Positions 50,212 through 62,964 of a stretch of 64,000 nt of DNA are shown in pieces. Made by a program: the position numbers and the translations under genes. The notes under the pieces were generated by a model, which ran no database searches, was not told where the DNA came from, and was given only the letters and a program-made list of their open reading frames with translations. The stretch is from Edolisoma coerulescens. Lineage: Eukaryota; Chordata; Aves; Passeriformes; Campephagidae. Each line of letters opens with the position of its first letter. The stretch's first letter is position 1. The DNA lies in the NCBI GenBank assembly GCA_013397115.1, contig VWZW01001281.1:558250-622249 (forward strand), in the 5' to 3' direction.

Positions 50212-51038
50212 GTTAGATGTACAGACTTCTCTGTGAGAAGTTCTTGAAAGCATTGGTGTGCTGCTTTTCACCTTGGGAAAGCTTCCTCTCCTCCCCTGTA
50301 CACACCTATGCCAGCTGGTAATTGCCTGAGCTGGAGATGTGCCATAGCCTGGCACCTCATGTCCTTCATCTAGTTCAGAGGTTATTCATCCCTAACTGAG
50401 TGTCCTAGAAACTACAGCAGACAGTGCAGCAGAGTACTGGGGTACCAGAACAGTCCCTTCCCAGCTCATAGCCTTGGGGAAGGCAGAGGCAAAGCCAATG
50501 AATCGGGATGCTGTGAACATCTGCAGGGAGTGACTGACAGCTGCAGCTCCCTTGTGATGGGGAGACCTCAATTCGTGTCCTCAGTATGCAGCAAAAGGGC
50601 ACCTGTGTTTCCCACTGAGTCCTCTGAAACCTAACTGGAGAGGGGAGAAAGGACATCAGGCATCAATCTCTTCCCTGTCCTTTCTTTGGTGACTCATGCT
50701 TATGGAATCTCAATTGCATTGTATGGGTTAAAACCATCAACATGGAAACATAGCAGCTTGTTTCAGCACCAACAAAACTAACCCACTTTTCTCAATTTAT
50801 TGGGCTATTTTAAAGGCAAAGGTAAAATCTTTCTAATTAGGGCAAAAAAAAGTTTTCTTAAGTTAGCAACCAATCTGAGAAATCAACTATTTGTGTAGCC
50901 CAACTTTCGTATCATTGTTGCAGGTGGTGCCAAGCTGGTTTAGTTCAATTTCATTAGCACAAAGTTAGCCACGTTAGCCTGGGGTTTGACTGCTGATCTT
51001 TAAGCCTCTTTTGTAATCAGCAAAATTCTGAGGAAAAA

Positions 51039-51070
51039 CAGAAGCTTCCAATATGACAGAAGCTTCCAAT
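51039..51070 (+). repeat. 17-bp tandem duplication
   Basis: ACAGAAGCTTCCAAT occurs at 51039-51053 and again at 51056-51070, a period of 17 bases. Confidence 0.85.
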
Positions 51071-54000
51071 AAGTGTAATTGCTTGCAGACACCTAAATAA
51101 ATCTCTGCCTGAAACAGGTAAATCTTGTGATAGTAAATAAATGTAAAATGGTGAATAGGAATTGTAGATTGGCTAGTTCATCAGCTGAACACTTTAATGA
51201 CATAGTTAATTTAGAATTCTGTCCACAAAGCTTAGACTAAAACTATGCATCATACATTGATGGCCTGGGTGAAATTAGTTTCATTGTTTTGTAGGATTAC
51301 ATATCTGATGAACAAAAGAAATTGAGTTGATACAGTTCACTTGCATTTCTCTGAGACATTTGGCTTACAAATACCATATGACATCTAATTTTTTGCTTTG
51401 AATAAAAACTCCAAAACAAAAATACCCTACTTAGATCATAAAAGGTGCTACCAGAAAATGGATAAATTCAGAACTGGTTTGCTTACTGGCATCCCTCAGC
51501 TTGTCAATGGGAGGTCATTCATGAGTTCAATGTCATGATTTTTTCCTGACTTACCATTGCTGAATGTTTCTACCATTTTGCCAATGATTTGAAATCTGAG
51601 GCAATATATAACTTGCAAGAGGCAGGGTAACAAACATTAAATACAAGGTTACAGAGGAACTAATCAAGATTGTCTACTTGTGTGGCTCCAAATGGCAGAG
51701 CATCCCTTCCCTTTGGTTCTGCAGCTGTGTGTTTGCTCAGGGTTTGCATCAGACCAAGAGGCTGGGGCTGTGAGGGGCATCCTGCTAGGCTGCCCTGGCA
51801 GCTTTGGTGTGTGTGCCGTGCTGGGATCAGCTGGGTGCGCTTGGTCTGCCCAGCTTTTTGTTCTTGTTGGCCCTTTGACCTCCAGCAATTCAGTATGAGG
51901 GGCTGACTGAAGATTTTGGTTCTCTCTTTTCCCTCTTCACATTGAAAAATATTCTGGGAAGTTTAACCATGTTTGCTCGCCGAACTGTCACTATTGTAGG
52001 AGCATTTGTTGGGGGATGAAGACAGCAGGTGATAGTTACAGTTTTCAGTTCCAGGCAACCTTTGGGAATATCTTGGCATTGGTCTTCCAGTACTCACTTG
52101 GTTTACAAGTAATGTGCCTGCTTTGTGGGAAGAATTCCATATGTATCTTGCCCGTGACACCCAAGGTCTGAACTCCGCTCTCTTCATCTCCAAAGTCCCT
52201 GCAACTGCCTAAGCTGAAGGAAAACTCACACATTTCTGCAAGGAGCAGATTTTGTAGGCAGCCCAGAGATAGAAACAAAGATAATGCATCTTTGTTCAAA
52301 AAGGTGTGATAAATTTGAGGATTTTTCATTGCTGTTTTCCTTCTCTTCCAAGGATTAGAAATAAACATTTCAAGAAATAGGCTGGTGACTGATGATTGGA
52401 AGGAGACCAGGCAAATCTAAGACTTTCTTTTGAGAAGCAGATTTCTAGCCACTAGAACACTTATATGAAGTTGCAGCTGGTTGCAGCTGCACACCTTTCT
52501 ACATCTTTATTTCCGTAGCTGGTGTAGTTAAGTTATTTTAGTGAATCACTTGCTAATTTTCTGCAGTACAATTGCTTGATAGAACATTATTTTTAGAGCT
52601 ATGACCTCTCTGAAGCTCATGACTGCAGCTTAGGACGTCTGTTCTTGTGACGCGTGAAATACATTCTAGTCCGTTAAGGTCAAATGGATTGGACACTTGC
52701 TCACAGGGGCAGGGTCTGCAGCCAAAGAATTTACACTGATTAACTGCTTTTTTAGAACCACCTGCATGAATTTCTAACCTTCAAATAAGTCACCACTTGG
52801 GAGATCATTGATGACACAGCCACTTGTCTCAAAATTCAGCCACTTGATCCTTATTGAACTTGATGGGCAAACATTTAAACGATAATTGAGACACTAATGA
52901 AATGCTGTGCCTGTATTCCTGGTTCAGGATTGAAAGGAAGGACTAAATTATTTAATGACAATTTGGGGAGTTACAGGTACAGATCTTTAGCAGACTTGTA
53001 AGGAAGAAGGGTTTGTTCAGATGTTTGAACTCTGCTGCCGCTGCTGCCTACTGCTCCACATATCCCAGTTGATCCCCTGGTTTTACAAAGGCATCACTAG
53101 GATCCCACTCACCACAGTTTTCTAGCAAGTGCCAGGACATTATATTTGCTCTGGTGAGCAAAATTGAAGTGTGGGGCCGTGGTTTTTTTGCCCTTTCTAG
53201 TCATTTTCATCATGCAATCCTGACACTATTAATCCATGTCTGCATTTGTAAGTTCACCTTTGTAAAACATGATCTGGCTCGTGACTGCAATCAAGTTGTC
53301 TAATTCTATATTTCAAATTATTCCCTACTACCCTAATATCCATTCCAAATAAATTAGTTGCTTCTTCCTACATTACCCACCTGCCCTTTATCGCTGTTCA
53401 TGTACATCCCTACATTTCTGCTTTTTTTCCCTACTGACATACTTGTGGCATCTCTTAAGGTGTGAGGGTATTATACCTAATCAAAATGTCTCAAGCTCTT
53501 TAGTAAGTCACATTTGACTCTATCCTCAAATTACTTTAGAGGAATGTTCTCCCAGTGCAGTCACTTATCTCTGCTCCCCTGTCCAGGAACCAGAAAAGTG
53601 AAAATCGTGCTTGGCACTTCCACAGGGATCTTGCAGGTAGGTAAAAATTTCATCATTGTCAGTGATTTGTGCCCTGTGCGGAACAGATTTGTCAACATGG
53701 CCTGTAAAATACTTAGAAGCTTGGTAGAGCGCCAGTTTTGCTTCCTCCTTTCCTATCCTTTCCGTACCAACATTGTGCAGCAGATCAATTTCCTTCACTG
53801 GGGGGAGTCAGGAACTGCTATGGGAACAGATGCTAGGGAAGCAGATGGGGCAAGAGTTGATTTGGAGCAATGACAACTCTGTAACCTTTTGGTGTCAGCC
53901 TGAGATTGCAACTTCCCCTGTATTCCGTAGCAGAAGGCAAGTCCAGGCACAGGAGAAAGTCCAGGCTTAGCACTGTGCTCAAGCAGTGGTAGGTGGCAGC

Positions 54001-56309
54001 TGGGCTTCTCGAGCGCAGCGTGTGGCCCTGAAAAGGCAGTTCATGCTCGAGTGGGGCTTTTTAAGTGTTAGGTTACAGCCTGTATTGCAGGCAGTACCTT
54101 TGGCTTTTTCAGGAGTTTGGTCTCGCAGGGCTTGTCAGCCCAGCAGTGATGTGAGCTCTTGTTTCACACATGCTGAAACAGACTCTGTGAACTGATGAAA
54201 AGCTGCTCCTCTAGTAAGGGACATCGACTCCTTCACTGATTTGTCAACTTGAATGAGAAGTGCGTGTCCCAGGCCAGCCAGAAGGTCCCGGGCAGAGCAA
54301 GGTGTGACATGGAGATGCACAACCTCCCAGCCCCGGACAACAGGCAGCTCTTCTCCGTTTCCACGGGGGAAAAGACAGGATTTTTGTTCCTGTTTGTCTT
54401 TTGCTGGGGGCAAGGGCATGTTTGGTGTTTGTGTTTGCACATTTTGTAGGGAAAAAAGAAAAGAACAACACTATGGGTCTCCACTATGATTTATCTGGCT
54501 GGTTCACAGTATAGTGGAGAACTTCAAAAGTCTAAGGATGTAAGTCCTCAGCAGCAAAATTAAATTTGTTCTTTCAGATGGGTAAAACACCATTTAAGTG
54601 TACTCAATTAAAAATCAGGATTTAAAACATTTAGTAAGGCTACCAGGAGTTCCTACTTTTAAAGTATGTATCCCAGATATCCTGGGTAGTTTATTCAGGA
54701 TGCATTACAAACGATTAATTACGCCAAACTACAGGGCTGAGGCCAAACAAGTGCTTTTTGGATCATATATTTATTCTTTCTGGTGATTGATAAACAAGAA
54801 GATCAGGAAGATTGAGAGGTACTCTGTGTTTTATTTAAAAATGTACTTCAGACCTGGCCAAGTGATCATCAAAATAATTTATATTTTTTTCAACCTGATC
54901 TTTACCTTGAAATACATTTTAGTTAATGGAATTTCCTCTTCTGAAGTTGAATGACTGTTAGCACAGAATCTGACTAAAAAGCTGCCTTCCTATGTATGAT
55001 TTATTTTGCAGGGAACCAATGATAACATATTAGAATATACCAGAAGGTGCTTAGTCCCACTGGGATGAGAAGTCTTAAGAGCAATGGCATGAATGTGATG
55101 GGACTGGAAATAAAATGTATGTAATTGTGCATTTAGTGTACTTGTTCACAGAGCTCCTGTAGATTTTCTTTATTAAGTGACTGTCACTTGAGAAGCAACA
55201 GAAGAGCAAAAATAGATGACTTTGTACAGCACTTCTTGGCGTGCTGTATTACTCTTCAGCACAAGATTTTACCTTGTGTCTCAGGACCACATGAATCAGT
55301 GAAGGGAAGCTGACAGCTTCCTAATGCTCTTTTTGCATGTGCCTGTCTATCCCCTTTCCCTCCATTCATCCAAAACCCAAAATTAAACTAAACCAAGCCC
55401 CAATGAGATGCTTGCCTGAAATGCTTTTCTGTAGACCTAAACCAGAGACTTTTCTGCGGGCGCTGTGTGTTGGGTAAATTGGAATAAAAATGCTGTCCAG
55501 CTGATGGCTCGTGCTGGTAGCACCTGTAATCTTATCAAACTTCAGGTTCTTCATGGTGCTAAGTGGAAGGTACTGCCAAGTGTGCCTGAGTGTGTTACCA
55601 GCTGTCAGGCTGGGCTTGAGAATGACGATTAAGGCATTTCACTGCAGGAAGCTGGGTCACAGTGTAGGGTTGCTGTGATTTTCTGTGGTGGACACAGACC
55701 AGGCTCCTCTGAGATGTGATCAGAACTGAGCTTTGCAGTCCACTGCAGTGGTCAAGGTTCCTGATGTGACACTTGTCACTGGCCAACTCAGAAACATTCT
55801 CCAAGATGGAAGAGCAGTTTGGAGAGTTATTACAATATTAGCAAAATATTACAATGTATGTCACTGTCAGGCATTGTGCGCTGCTGATTTACAGCTTTAA
55901 AAAAATCTTTATTGCTTGAGAAGGCTGATATCAGCTGATAAAGCTGATCTGTGTCATTCTGAGAAGCCCAGTCTCATCCTAAAAACTTGTGGAGGGACAG
56001 GGATGGGTCAGCAGTTGGCAGTTCGGAGAAAAAATGTCACAACCTGTGAATATGTTTTCTTACATCATGAGTGCTAGGAGACAAAAGGAAAACCAGCTTA
56101 TAAGGATACAGGCAACAATTACAGAGGAAATGCTGGGTGTCAGAAAAGGGGAGGGAAGCAACACCAGGGTCCAGAACACCTCTGGGTGCTGCAACCACCA
56201 GAAACCTCCCGAAATCACTCAGCCCCACTCAAACTGCTTTTAGTAAACAGGTACCTGAAATTCAAGCACTGCCTTTATAAAGCCTCTTGGTTTCAGAGAA
56301 GTGGATCAC

Positions 56310-56800
56310 TGTCTGACAGTTCGCTGGGAAGTTCTTCTTCCAAGATTGCTTCCCTCCTTCGCGGAGCTGCTTGGAGAGCAGCTCAGCACGCTGGCAGGCT
56401 GTGCCAGCCAGGCGCTTACTCCTACAAGTGCCACCTGCTCTGCTGTGAGCCTTGCCGTGCTGAAGCCGCCAGCATCTTTGTGCCTGCTCTGCAGGGCGGC
56501 TCCCTCTCGTCGGGCTTGGCTGCTCTCCCACGAGAGGAACAGTTCGCGGAGCTGTTCGGCACTTGGCAAACAGGAGCACTTGGCAACCTCCGGATGCGAG
56601 TGCGTTCCGCTGGGCGGTGGGCACAGACACATCCCAGGGTGCCGCAGCGTGCCCCATCCATGGTGCTCCCCACAGCCTGTGTGCCCTCCGGGGCACTCGC
56701 TGTGCGGTTGACGCAGCCCTCAGGCATCAGGCAGCTGGAACAACCGCCACAGAAGGTTTAACAGGAGAACACATCACAGTCAGAGTCGAAGGCTGAATTG
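56310..56800. promoter_or_regulatory. Second CpG-rich segment, weak candidate promoter
   Basis: Roughly 27 CpG dinucleotides occur in about 460 bases by hand count, including paired TTCGCGG motifs, in a CpG-poor neighbourhood. Open frames of 100-190 codons occur here on both strands at once, as expected from GC-rich DNA without stops and not from a gene. No repeat ends, TATA box or clear exon-donor pair were found. Direction is unknown. Confidence 0.4.
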
Positions 56801-57426
56801 AGATGTCGGTGGGGGAGGTGGCTATTATGTTCCAGCTCTCTTTAAAAACCATTCTGAGACTTGTAAAGCGTTGTGTTGTGCTTGTTGCTGGATTTAAGAC
56901 TGCTGACTGTCAGGCGGTGAAGGTCACTTTGTGCTTTCCTCTTTAAGGCGAGTTGCTGTTTATATTAACAAGAGACCAGCAGTGCTGACTAACTCCTGGC
57001 ACGTTAACCTGCATCTCTCCTAGGGAAAAGGTCTCCCATGCACTCCCTTAGGACCTGTACAGGTGGAGAGCTGTATATCATGTAGGTGTCAAGCCCAATC
57101 AGAGCTTCCTTGTCAGGATGTGTTAGGGCAGCTGCCTGCAATTTGCGTGGCAGTGCACATCTCTGCCAATAAAATACTTTTGCTCTCCCTTATGCTGTGT
57201 CTGCCGTCTGCAGGGCTGTTGGAATGCTGCCAGGGAGAGAGAGCAACTGCATGCACAAAGGTGTCTGGGTGGGACCTCTTGTAATCTGTGTTCTGCACGG
57301 TGTATTGATTGGCTTTGTGGATGGGTCCCAGGGGCTGAACGCGAACATCACGTACCAGAGCATGACATTTTAATCAGAGACACGTTTAGCCACTGGGAGC
57401 AGCTCGGGTAATGTCTACTTAAAAAA

Positions 57427-57445
57427 ATATATATATATATATATA
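57427..57445. repeat. AT dinucleotide microsatellite
   Basis: About nine AT units follow a seven-A run. Confidence 0.9.
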
Positions 57446-59130
57446 AAATTGCACCAAAAGAAAAAGAAAATGCATATGCTGGTTAGGAGCTATGTGTAGT
57501 TAAATGTAGAATACAAATAAGTAGGTTCTGTCAGAGCCAAGAGCACTTTGAAGTAAAGCTGTGGTAAGTGCAAATCAGCGATACAAGTGAAGACACTGAA
57601 ATAAGGTTTCTGCACGTGCATGTGCACACACCACGGCTAAGCAGCAGAGCCTGCTCAGTGCAGTGCCATTCCTGTCTGCCAGCTGTAAAATCACTGAGAG
57701 GATAAAAAGGTGTTCTGCAGGAGATGAGGCTGGCAAGGAGCAAGAGAGATTTTTTAAAAGGTAGATGGAGTTTTCTCTCTATTTGCAATGATGAAGAGTT
57801 ATGAGAAAAATTGAGCTCTTTTGAGGTTGGTGTGCCAGCTAGCCCCACCAACATTTTGAGTAAGGGTTGAAAAATGACCACCTCAGAAACACCAGGGAAG
57901 GTTATCCTCCTTCTCAGCCTGTAACATGCTGTGTAGTAGAGTTCACCCTTCTGTAGTAAAATCCCAGGGTCCCTGAAGAGCTCTGCTAACCTTGAAATCT
58001 GTGTAGTAGGCTACTTTCTACCTGCAAAGTAGAAAGCACCACTTATCCACAGGCGTGAATGACACCAAATCTGGTCCAGAGGTAAACTTGAAAGGACATT
58101 CATCTGCTGTTTGTGGGAATTTAACTGAGAGGAAACTTCTGAAGTACTGAAACAGAGAGAATAGTAAAATTATTCCCAAAGCGCTGCCTGCCTTCTGATT
58201 GCTGGCCATCTTCTTTTGTAAAAAGAAGCAAGAGAAAGAGTTCACGCAAGCGCAAGTGCTTGCTGACTTCTGGGGAAAACTGTTGTCTTTCTTCTCTTGA
58301 TTTTGGATGCTTAAAATGAGGAAAGCAACATTATCAGACTAGAGAGAGAGGAAAAACATTCAATGTTACCTTGGTATCTGATGATCAAAGGTATGACCCC
58401 CACCTGCGGTGCGCTGAGAATGGCAGCACATGTTTCCTGAGGGAACTACACTTAGTTCAGAACAGGCAATGTCCCTTCGCTCCCTGTGTTGCCACACAGA
58501 TCAGGAGCTGCCTGCCTGCCTTGGGAGAGCAGGGTATTTAGCTTTTTCCAATAGAAACAGAGCGGCTTAAGCAGTTATCCTCTGCCAATGAAAAGAAGCA
58601 GGAAGATAAGTGTCAGAGAACGATTATTCCCTGGGTAGTGACATGGCTGACATGTATTTTCTTGTGAAGATCCAGTGAGCTACAGCTATTAAGTAGCAGG
58701 AATTTATGAAATTTGTGGCCAGCTTTCCTACTCAGCTTCCCTTTGTCATTTTAAAAGTCTGTGATTTTGTTCTGACTACTATACTTTAAACATAGAAAAT
58801 AGTAGAAGCTAAGAGGAAAATAGTTTGTTCTTTACATTTAGTTACCACTTTACTGTGTGCATTTTAACACTCAAAATGTACTGGCTCTGGCTGACATTTC
58901 CATCATGTTGGAGTGCCTGTATGCCCCTCATGTTTCTAATGAGGCACAAAGTATAGACAACATAAATGACAGGAAAAAGGCTGCAGTTTTTTTAATGACC
59001 AAAATCATATATATTTTAAAGCTCTAGCCTAAGGTTACAGCACAACAAAGCAGGCAAAGTCTCTTTCATCTGCAGTTTACTTGAAAACTAGGACCAAATT
59101 TCAGTCTCCCCAGGTGACAGAAAACAGCAG

Positions 59131-59175
59131 AGAGTCCCCAGTACAAAAGCAGAGTCCCCAGGAGAGAGTCCCCAG
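59131..59175 (+). repeat. Three copies of AGAGTCCCCAG
   Basis: Exact 11-base copies lie at 59131, 59151 and 59165, spaced 20 and 14 bases apart. It is an imperfect minisatellite. Confidence 0.85.
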
Positions 59176-59665
59176 TCATGCGCCATCCAGCACTGTAGAG
59201 TCCATTTTCCAAGAATCCAGTAACACCTTTCTTTGTAGAAGTAAAGCAGACAAGGGCAGGACAGTAAATGAGACAAAAGAAAATAAAGAAAAAATTAAAA
59301 TCAGTCAATACTGTGAAGATACTAGGTGAGGGCGTTACAATACCTGATGTGAGAGACCTTAATTGGGACACGCATAACATTTTCCCCCACCTCACCAGGC
59401 AAAGGGTTGCACTGACTTTGCCATCAGAAATGATGAACAGCATCAGCTCATCTAAGTTCTTAATATCCATCACACCTTTTCTATGAATTTTTGCCAGAAC
59501 TCTGGGGCAATTTTCTGAGATGAGAATTATTTTTTGTCACCTGTAAATTGCACTTTTGTGAGGAGCTGTACTGAGGAAAAGGTAGGTGAGATGTCAGTGG
59601 GGTGAGCTGGTGCACCGAGGCTGCACAGCTGACAAATGAGATTTCTGACAAGGAGAGGTGTAGAG

Positions 59666-59685
59666 AAAAAAAAAAAAAAAAAAAA
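59666..59685. repeat. A20 homopolymer
   Basis: Twenty consecutive A residues preceded by GTAGAG. No retroelement body adjoins on the 5' side. Confidence 0.9.
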
Positions 59686-62240
59686 GAACCAAGTTCAATT
59701 CCTGGTGGTTTGAACAGACTGCTGAAATTGCAGGCTGTCATTGGGAAAATCCTGTTTTTCAGACACAAATGGACAGTGGACATTGACATGAAAATGCCAG
59801 TGCGAGTCAGTCTCTGCACTATGTTGTTAGGTGTAAATAGTCTTTACCTGGGTCTTGGCAAAGGGTTAAGACAGGGTTTTAGCAAGCTCATGGTTCCTGC
59901 TTGCATTACAGTAGCATTTACAGGCGTGTTCAGGACCCATAATACTAACTGCAGTTTTCACAAGCAGTATGCTTTGAAGGCGTTGTGTGAGTATACATAA
60001 ATACATATACACGTAGTGAAGCCCCTTGAGAATCATAAAATCAGTTTGGGGAGATGAACGGCAAGACAGGCAGTGACTGGCTCATATTCTACCTGCAGAG
60101 TTGCACTTGGGGAGGAAATAAAAACAAACAAAAAGAAACACTATCGAAAGCTCCAGGTTTCTTATTCCTTACTTCCACACCCTTTGTATTTTACCAGAAG
60201 GTGTTACTGGAAATCTTCAGTGGCAAAGGGTCTGTGCAGTATCAAGATTTTTTTTGTTCTTTCTGGTGCATGGCAGAGTTGCTGTATGATGATGGAGCAG
60301 AAGCAGCCCAAAGGCTTTCTGAGTTGTCTGGACACATGGTGTTGGCACATTAATCTGTTCCTTGGGCTTGAACTTCCAGTAAGTCAACTCATGCTTAAGT
60401 ACAACTCAGTACTAAAAATGTAACAAAACTGAATTTGGGGAAGGCGAAACTGATAAAGTGATTTACTGCTACTGGGAGCGTGAATCAGACCTTTTCTGCA
60501 GCAAAGTTGCAAACATTATCTGAATGTTGAGTGCACAGAGACAGTGAACTTCTCCGCTTGGTTGTAGCTCTGATCTGATAGTGGGGAGTACCTGTTTGTT
60601 TCTGTACTTAAGCAATTGTCTGCAAACTAGCAACAAAATGAACTATCCAAGATGCTTTTGATAACTTTCAGGCAGGACAGCACAATGAGCATAGCAGCTA
60701 TAGATGTATGCTCTGGTATCAAGCAGTGCTTTTTGAGATAGTGAGGTGGATTTTGTTCATATCTAAGCAATGCCTTGGACTATCATTTCTGAGACAGTTT
60801 CATGTCTACCTTTGATCTGAAATGTGTTAATCTAATGAGTGGGTAGAGAAAATGAGTTACTATGGGAACAACGTCTTTCTCTAACTTACTGGCCCAGCTG
60901 GCTGCTCTGGCAATCGAAGCACGCCGCGAAATGGAGCAAGGCCACCACAGACAGACGTGCATTTCAATCTTAAAGGGAGCATTCGAGGTTGGGTTTGGGG
61001 CATGAAGGATAACAGCAGACCTTTGGGAGCTGCATCACGTGCTTCAAGCAAAGTGAGAGGAGGAGGAGTGTGCTGGGATCCGACTGTGATAAGGAAGCAG
61101 GGACTTGTCTGGTGGGAGGGAAACAAAGGCTCTGCTTCTGGGCTTCTTGGGGTCTAACTGATAAATGGTAAGGACAGCTGTTAAAGCTTTAAGCTTTTAA
61201 ATCTGTTCTGGTGGTCATTAGTAAGGTATTTCACCATTAAACAGCTCTATGAGCTGCCTTTGCTTCCTATTTCCTTCTCTAGGCTCACAGAAGAAGCTAT
61301 CAGTATAAAAAGCATAGGTGTGTCTTCCCCTGACCTGGAGAGCAGTGCTGCTTGCAGTGGTGGCTCGTGACCTCTGTGGAGGTGTTGTTGGCTGGGAAGA
61401 AGCATCCTGTATTGGTATTCAATTCCCTCTGTTTGCACCTACCTAAAAACATAATGCATGTGGAGAGGGAAAAGCTGAATTTCTTATTATTGCTCATTAA
61501 GGGGAGAACTTTTCTCTGAGTGGGAAAGTCTTAATCTTCTCTTGTTTGACTCCTGTCTTTGGCCCATTGCCTGAACAATGCAAAGGGAAAAACCTCTGGG
61601 CATCCTGCCTGCCTTCAGCTCACTGGCTCTGGGCAGCATGTGAGCATGGGGCGAGTGCTCACCCCAACTTCGACACCTACAGGTGAGCAGGAAGTAGTTC
61701 CTGTGGGCAGTTTCTTTGATACTGAAATGGGTTTAATTTCGAAACTGGGCAGAAACACCAATTAAGTGTAGTAGATTTGTTCGCTTCTTTTACTTTCTGT
61801 GAGATAAAAGTTAGGAGAAGGGTGAAAGCAGGCTCAACACTTTAAAGAATATGAAGAAGCTTATTACTAAAAGAATTAAAAGTAAAAAGAAATAATAAGA
61901 ACCTAAAGCAAACCCCCCTTTCTCTCCAACCCCTCTCTCTGTTTCCCAACTTGCACAAAGGACAACAAACATGTGATTCAGGTCAGTATTGCAGTTCTTA
62001 AAAGTCTCTTCCATATTTGAGGGAAAAAGAGGTTTCTTCTGCTTAGCGTGGTTTCCAAACTGCTACAAGCAAAAACAGACTCGCCCAGAAATCTGCTGCC
62101 GTGAAAAAACATTTCTCTCATGAATCTTGCAGTCTTCTCACACTGCTATCATGGGGTGTTTCTTTTAAGGATAAGCAAATTCCAGCCTGAAAACAACGGC
62201 TCTCTTTCTTTAACAAAGTCTCTAAAGTCTTCTCACAGCC

Positions 62241-62254
62241 TTTTTTTTTTTTTT
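62241..62254. repeat. T14 run inside the LTR
   Basis: Fourteen T residues; on the minus strand of the LTR this is an A tract within its transcribed half. Confidence 0.85.
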
Positions 62255-62894
62255 AAGTGACTCGGCATGACCACTTCTCCTTTTCCGCAGGCTGCACACA
62301 GAATTCTCTTCCCCCCATGTCTTTCACAGAGAAATAAAACAGTTTGTGACATTACAGTCTCATACCACTGCATGCAAGAAGCGTTTTTAAGCTACGCGCG
62401 ACAAAACACGCTGCCGCCCTCTTTTCCAGTCTTTGCTTCATCTCACATGACTCACTCTCTGTTTCTCTTTGACCCTGAAATTTTCATGATGGAGAGATGA
62501 CTTTGTTCAGGCTGTTCAGTTTGTTCAGGTGGAGGAAAGCTTCGCTCTCTTTGTGCTGCTGGCTGCATGGTGTCTTCTTCAATTCGGTGCAAGTTGTGCT
62601 GGCTTCAGAAAGCTCCGCCAGGTCCGCGCGGGGCCGCGCCGGCTGCGTGGGGGGTGGGGGGAGGAGAGGAAACTCGCCAGTCCCCAAGAGCCGCGCCGGG
62701 TAAGTTCAGCCGTGCAGCAAATCACGGCTGTTTTCAGCTGCCCGCGGCTCTGAGATAGTTTTTTCCCGCAGTGACCCAGGGGTCTGTGCCGCTGCGCCGG
62801 AGGCGAAGAATGGAGGGCGCAGGGGTCCCGGCCCGGCCACCCCTCCGGGAGAGACCGGAAACCCGAAGCTCGAATTTCCCGCGGCCGTGCTGAC

Positions 62895-62925
62895 TTTTAT
62901 ATGCAAAACTGCGAGAAGCGATTGG
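62895..62925 (-). promoter_or_regulatory. CCAAT and TATA boxes of the LTR promoter
   Basis: On the minus strand CCAAT (complement of 62921-62925) precedes ATATAAAA (complement of 62895-62902) by about 18 bases, followed by GC-rich sequence. This is a well-formed RNA polymerase II core promoter that would fire leftward. Activity is not implied. Confidence 0.55.
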
Positions 62926-62964
62926 TCTACAACTGTCTATCAACTCAGTTTTCAACCCACCACA

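Larger units (their letters stand above)
47602..56309. other. Non-coding stretch
   Basis: No supported exon or mobile element. The AT-rich, repeat-free segment at about 48110-48310 (CCTAATTACAAATCTG and neighbours) resembles conserved non-coding sequence. A run of open frames near 53500-54500 on both strands shows no protein signature. Confidence 0.45.
56801..61797. other. Non-coding stretch
   Basis: No supported exon or mobile element. It holds the AT microsatellite, the AGAGTCCCCAG triplicate and the A20 run listed separately. AATCATAAAATCAGTTTGGG near 60034 faintly resembles a CR1 tail but is not followed by CR1 sequence. Confidence 0.45.
61798..62964 (-). mobile_element. Long GC-rich LTR of an endogenous retrovirus
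   Basis: The plus-strand ends are TGTGAGATA at 61798 and CCCACCACA at 62964, so the termini share a TGTG inverted repeat and TG...CA ends. Read on the minus strand it has a CCAAT box (complement of 62921-62925), then ATATAAAA (complement of 62895-62902) about 20 bases on, then a GC- and CpG-rich stretch (about 62880-62590). Near the far end comes a TAATAAGCTTCTTCATATTC segment, where the family, as I recall it, has AATAAA. No target duplication is visible: TTTC lies on the left and GATA on the right. The 1.17-kb length and roughly 1 kb between TATA box and polyadenylation region are unusual. It may be a solo LTR with eroded flanks or a rearranged copy. Confidence 0.65.

Noticed and set aside
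56186..56761. 191-codon plus-strand frame with overlapping 100-144-codon minus-strand frames
   Set aside because: Mutually exclusive frames are open at once, which points to composition. The peptide has no recognisable family pattern.
59066..59473. 135-codon minus-strand frame
   Set aside because: Low-information hydrophobic sequence with opposing frames; part of it reads through the AGAGTCCCCAG repeat.
60026..60060. CR1 tail-like AATCATAAAATCAGTTTGGG
   Set aside because: The following bases do not match the CR1 3' region on either strand, and the resemblance is about 20 bases.
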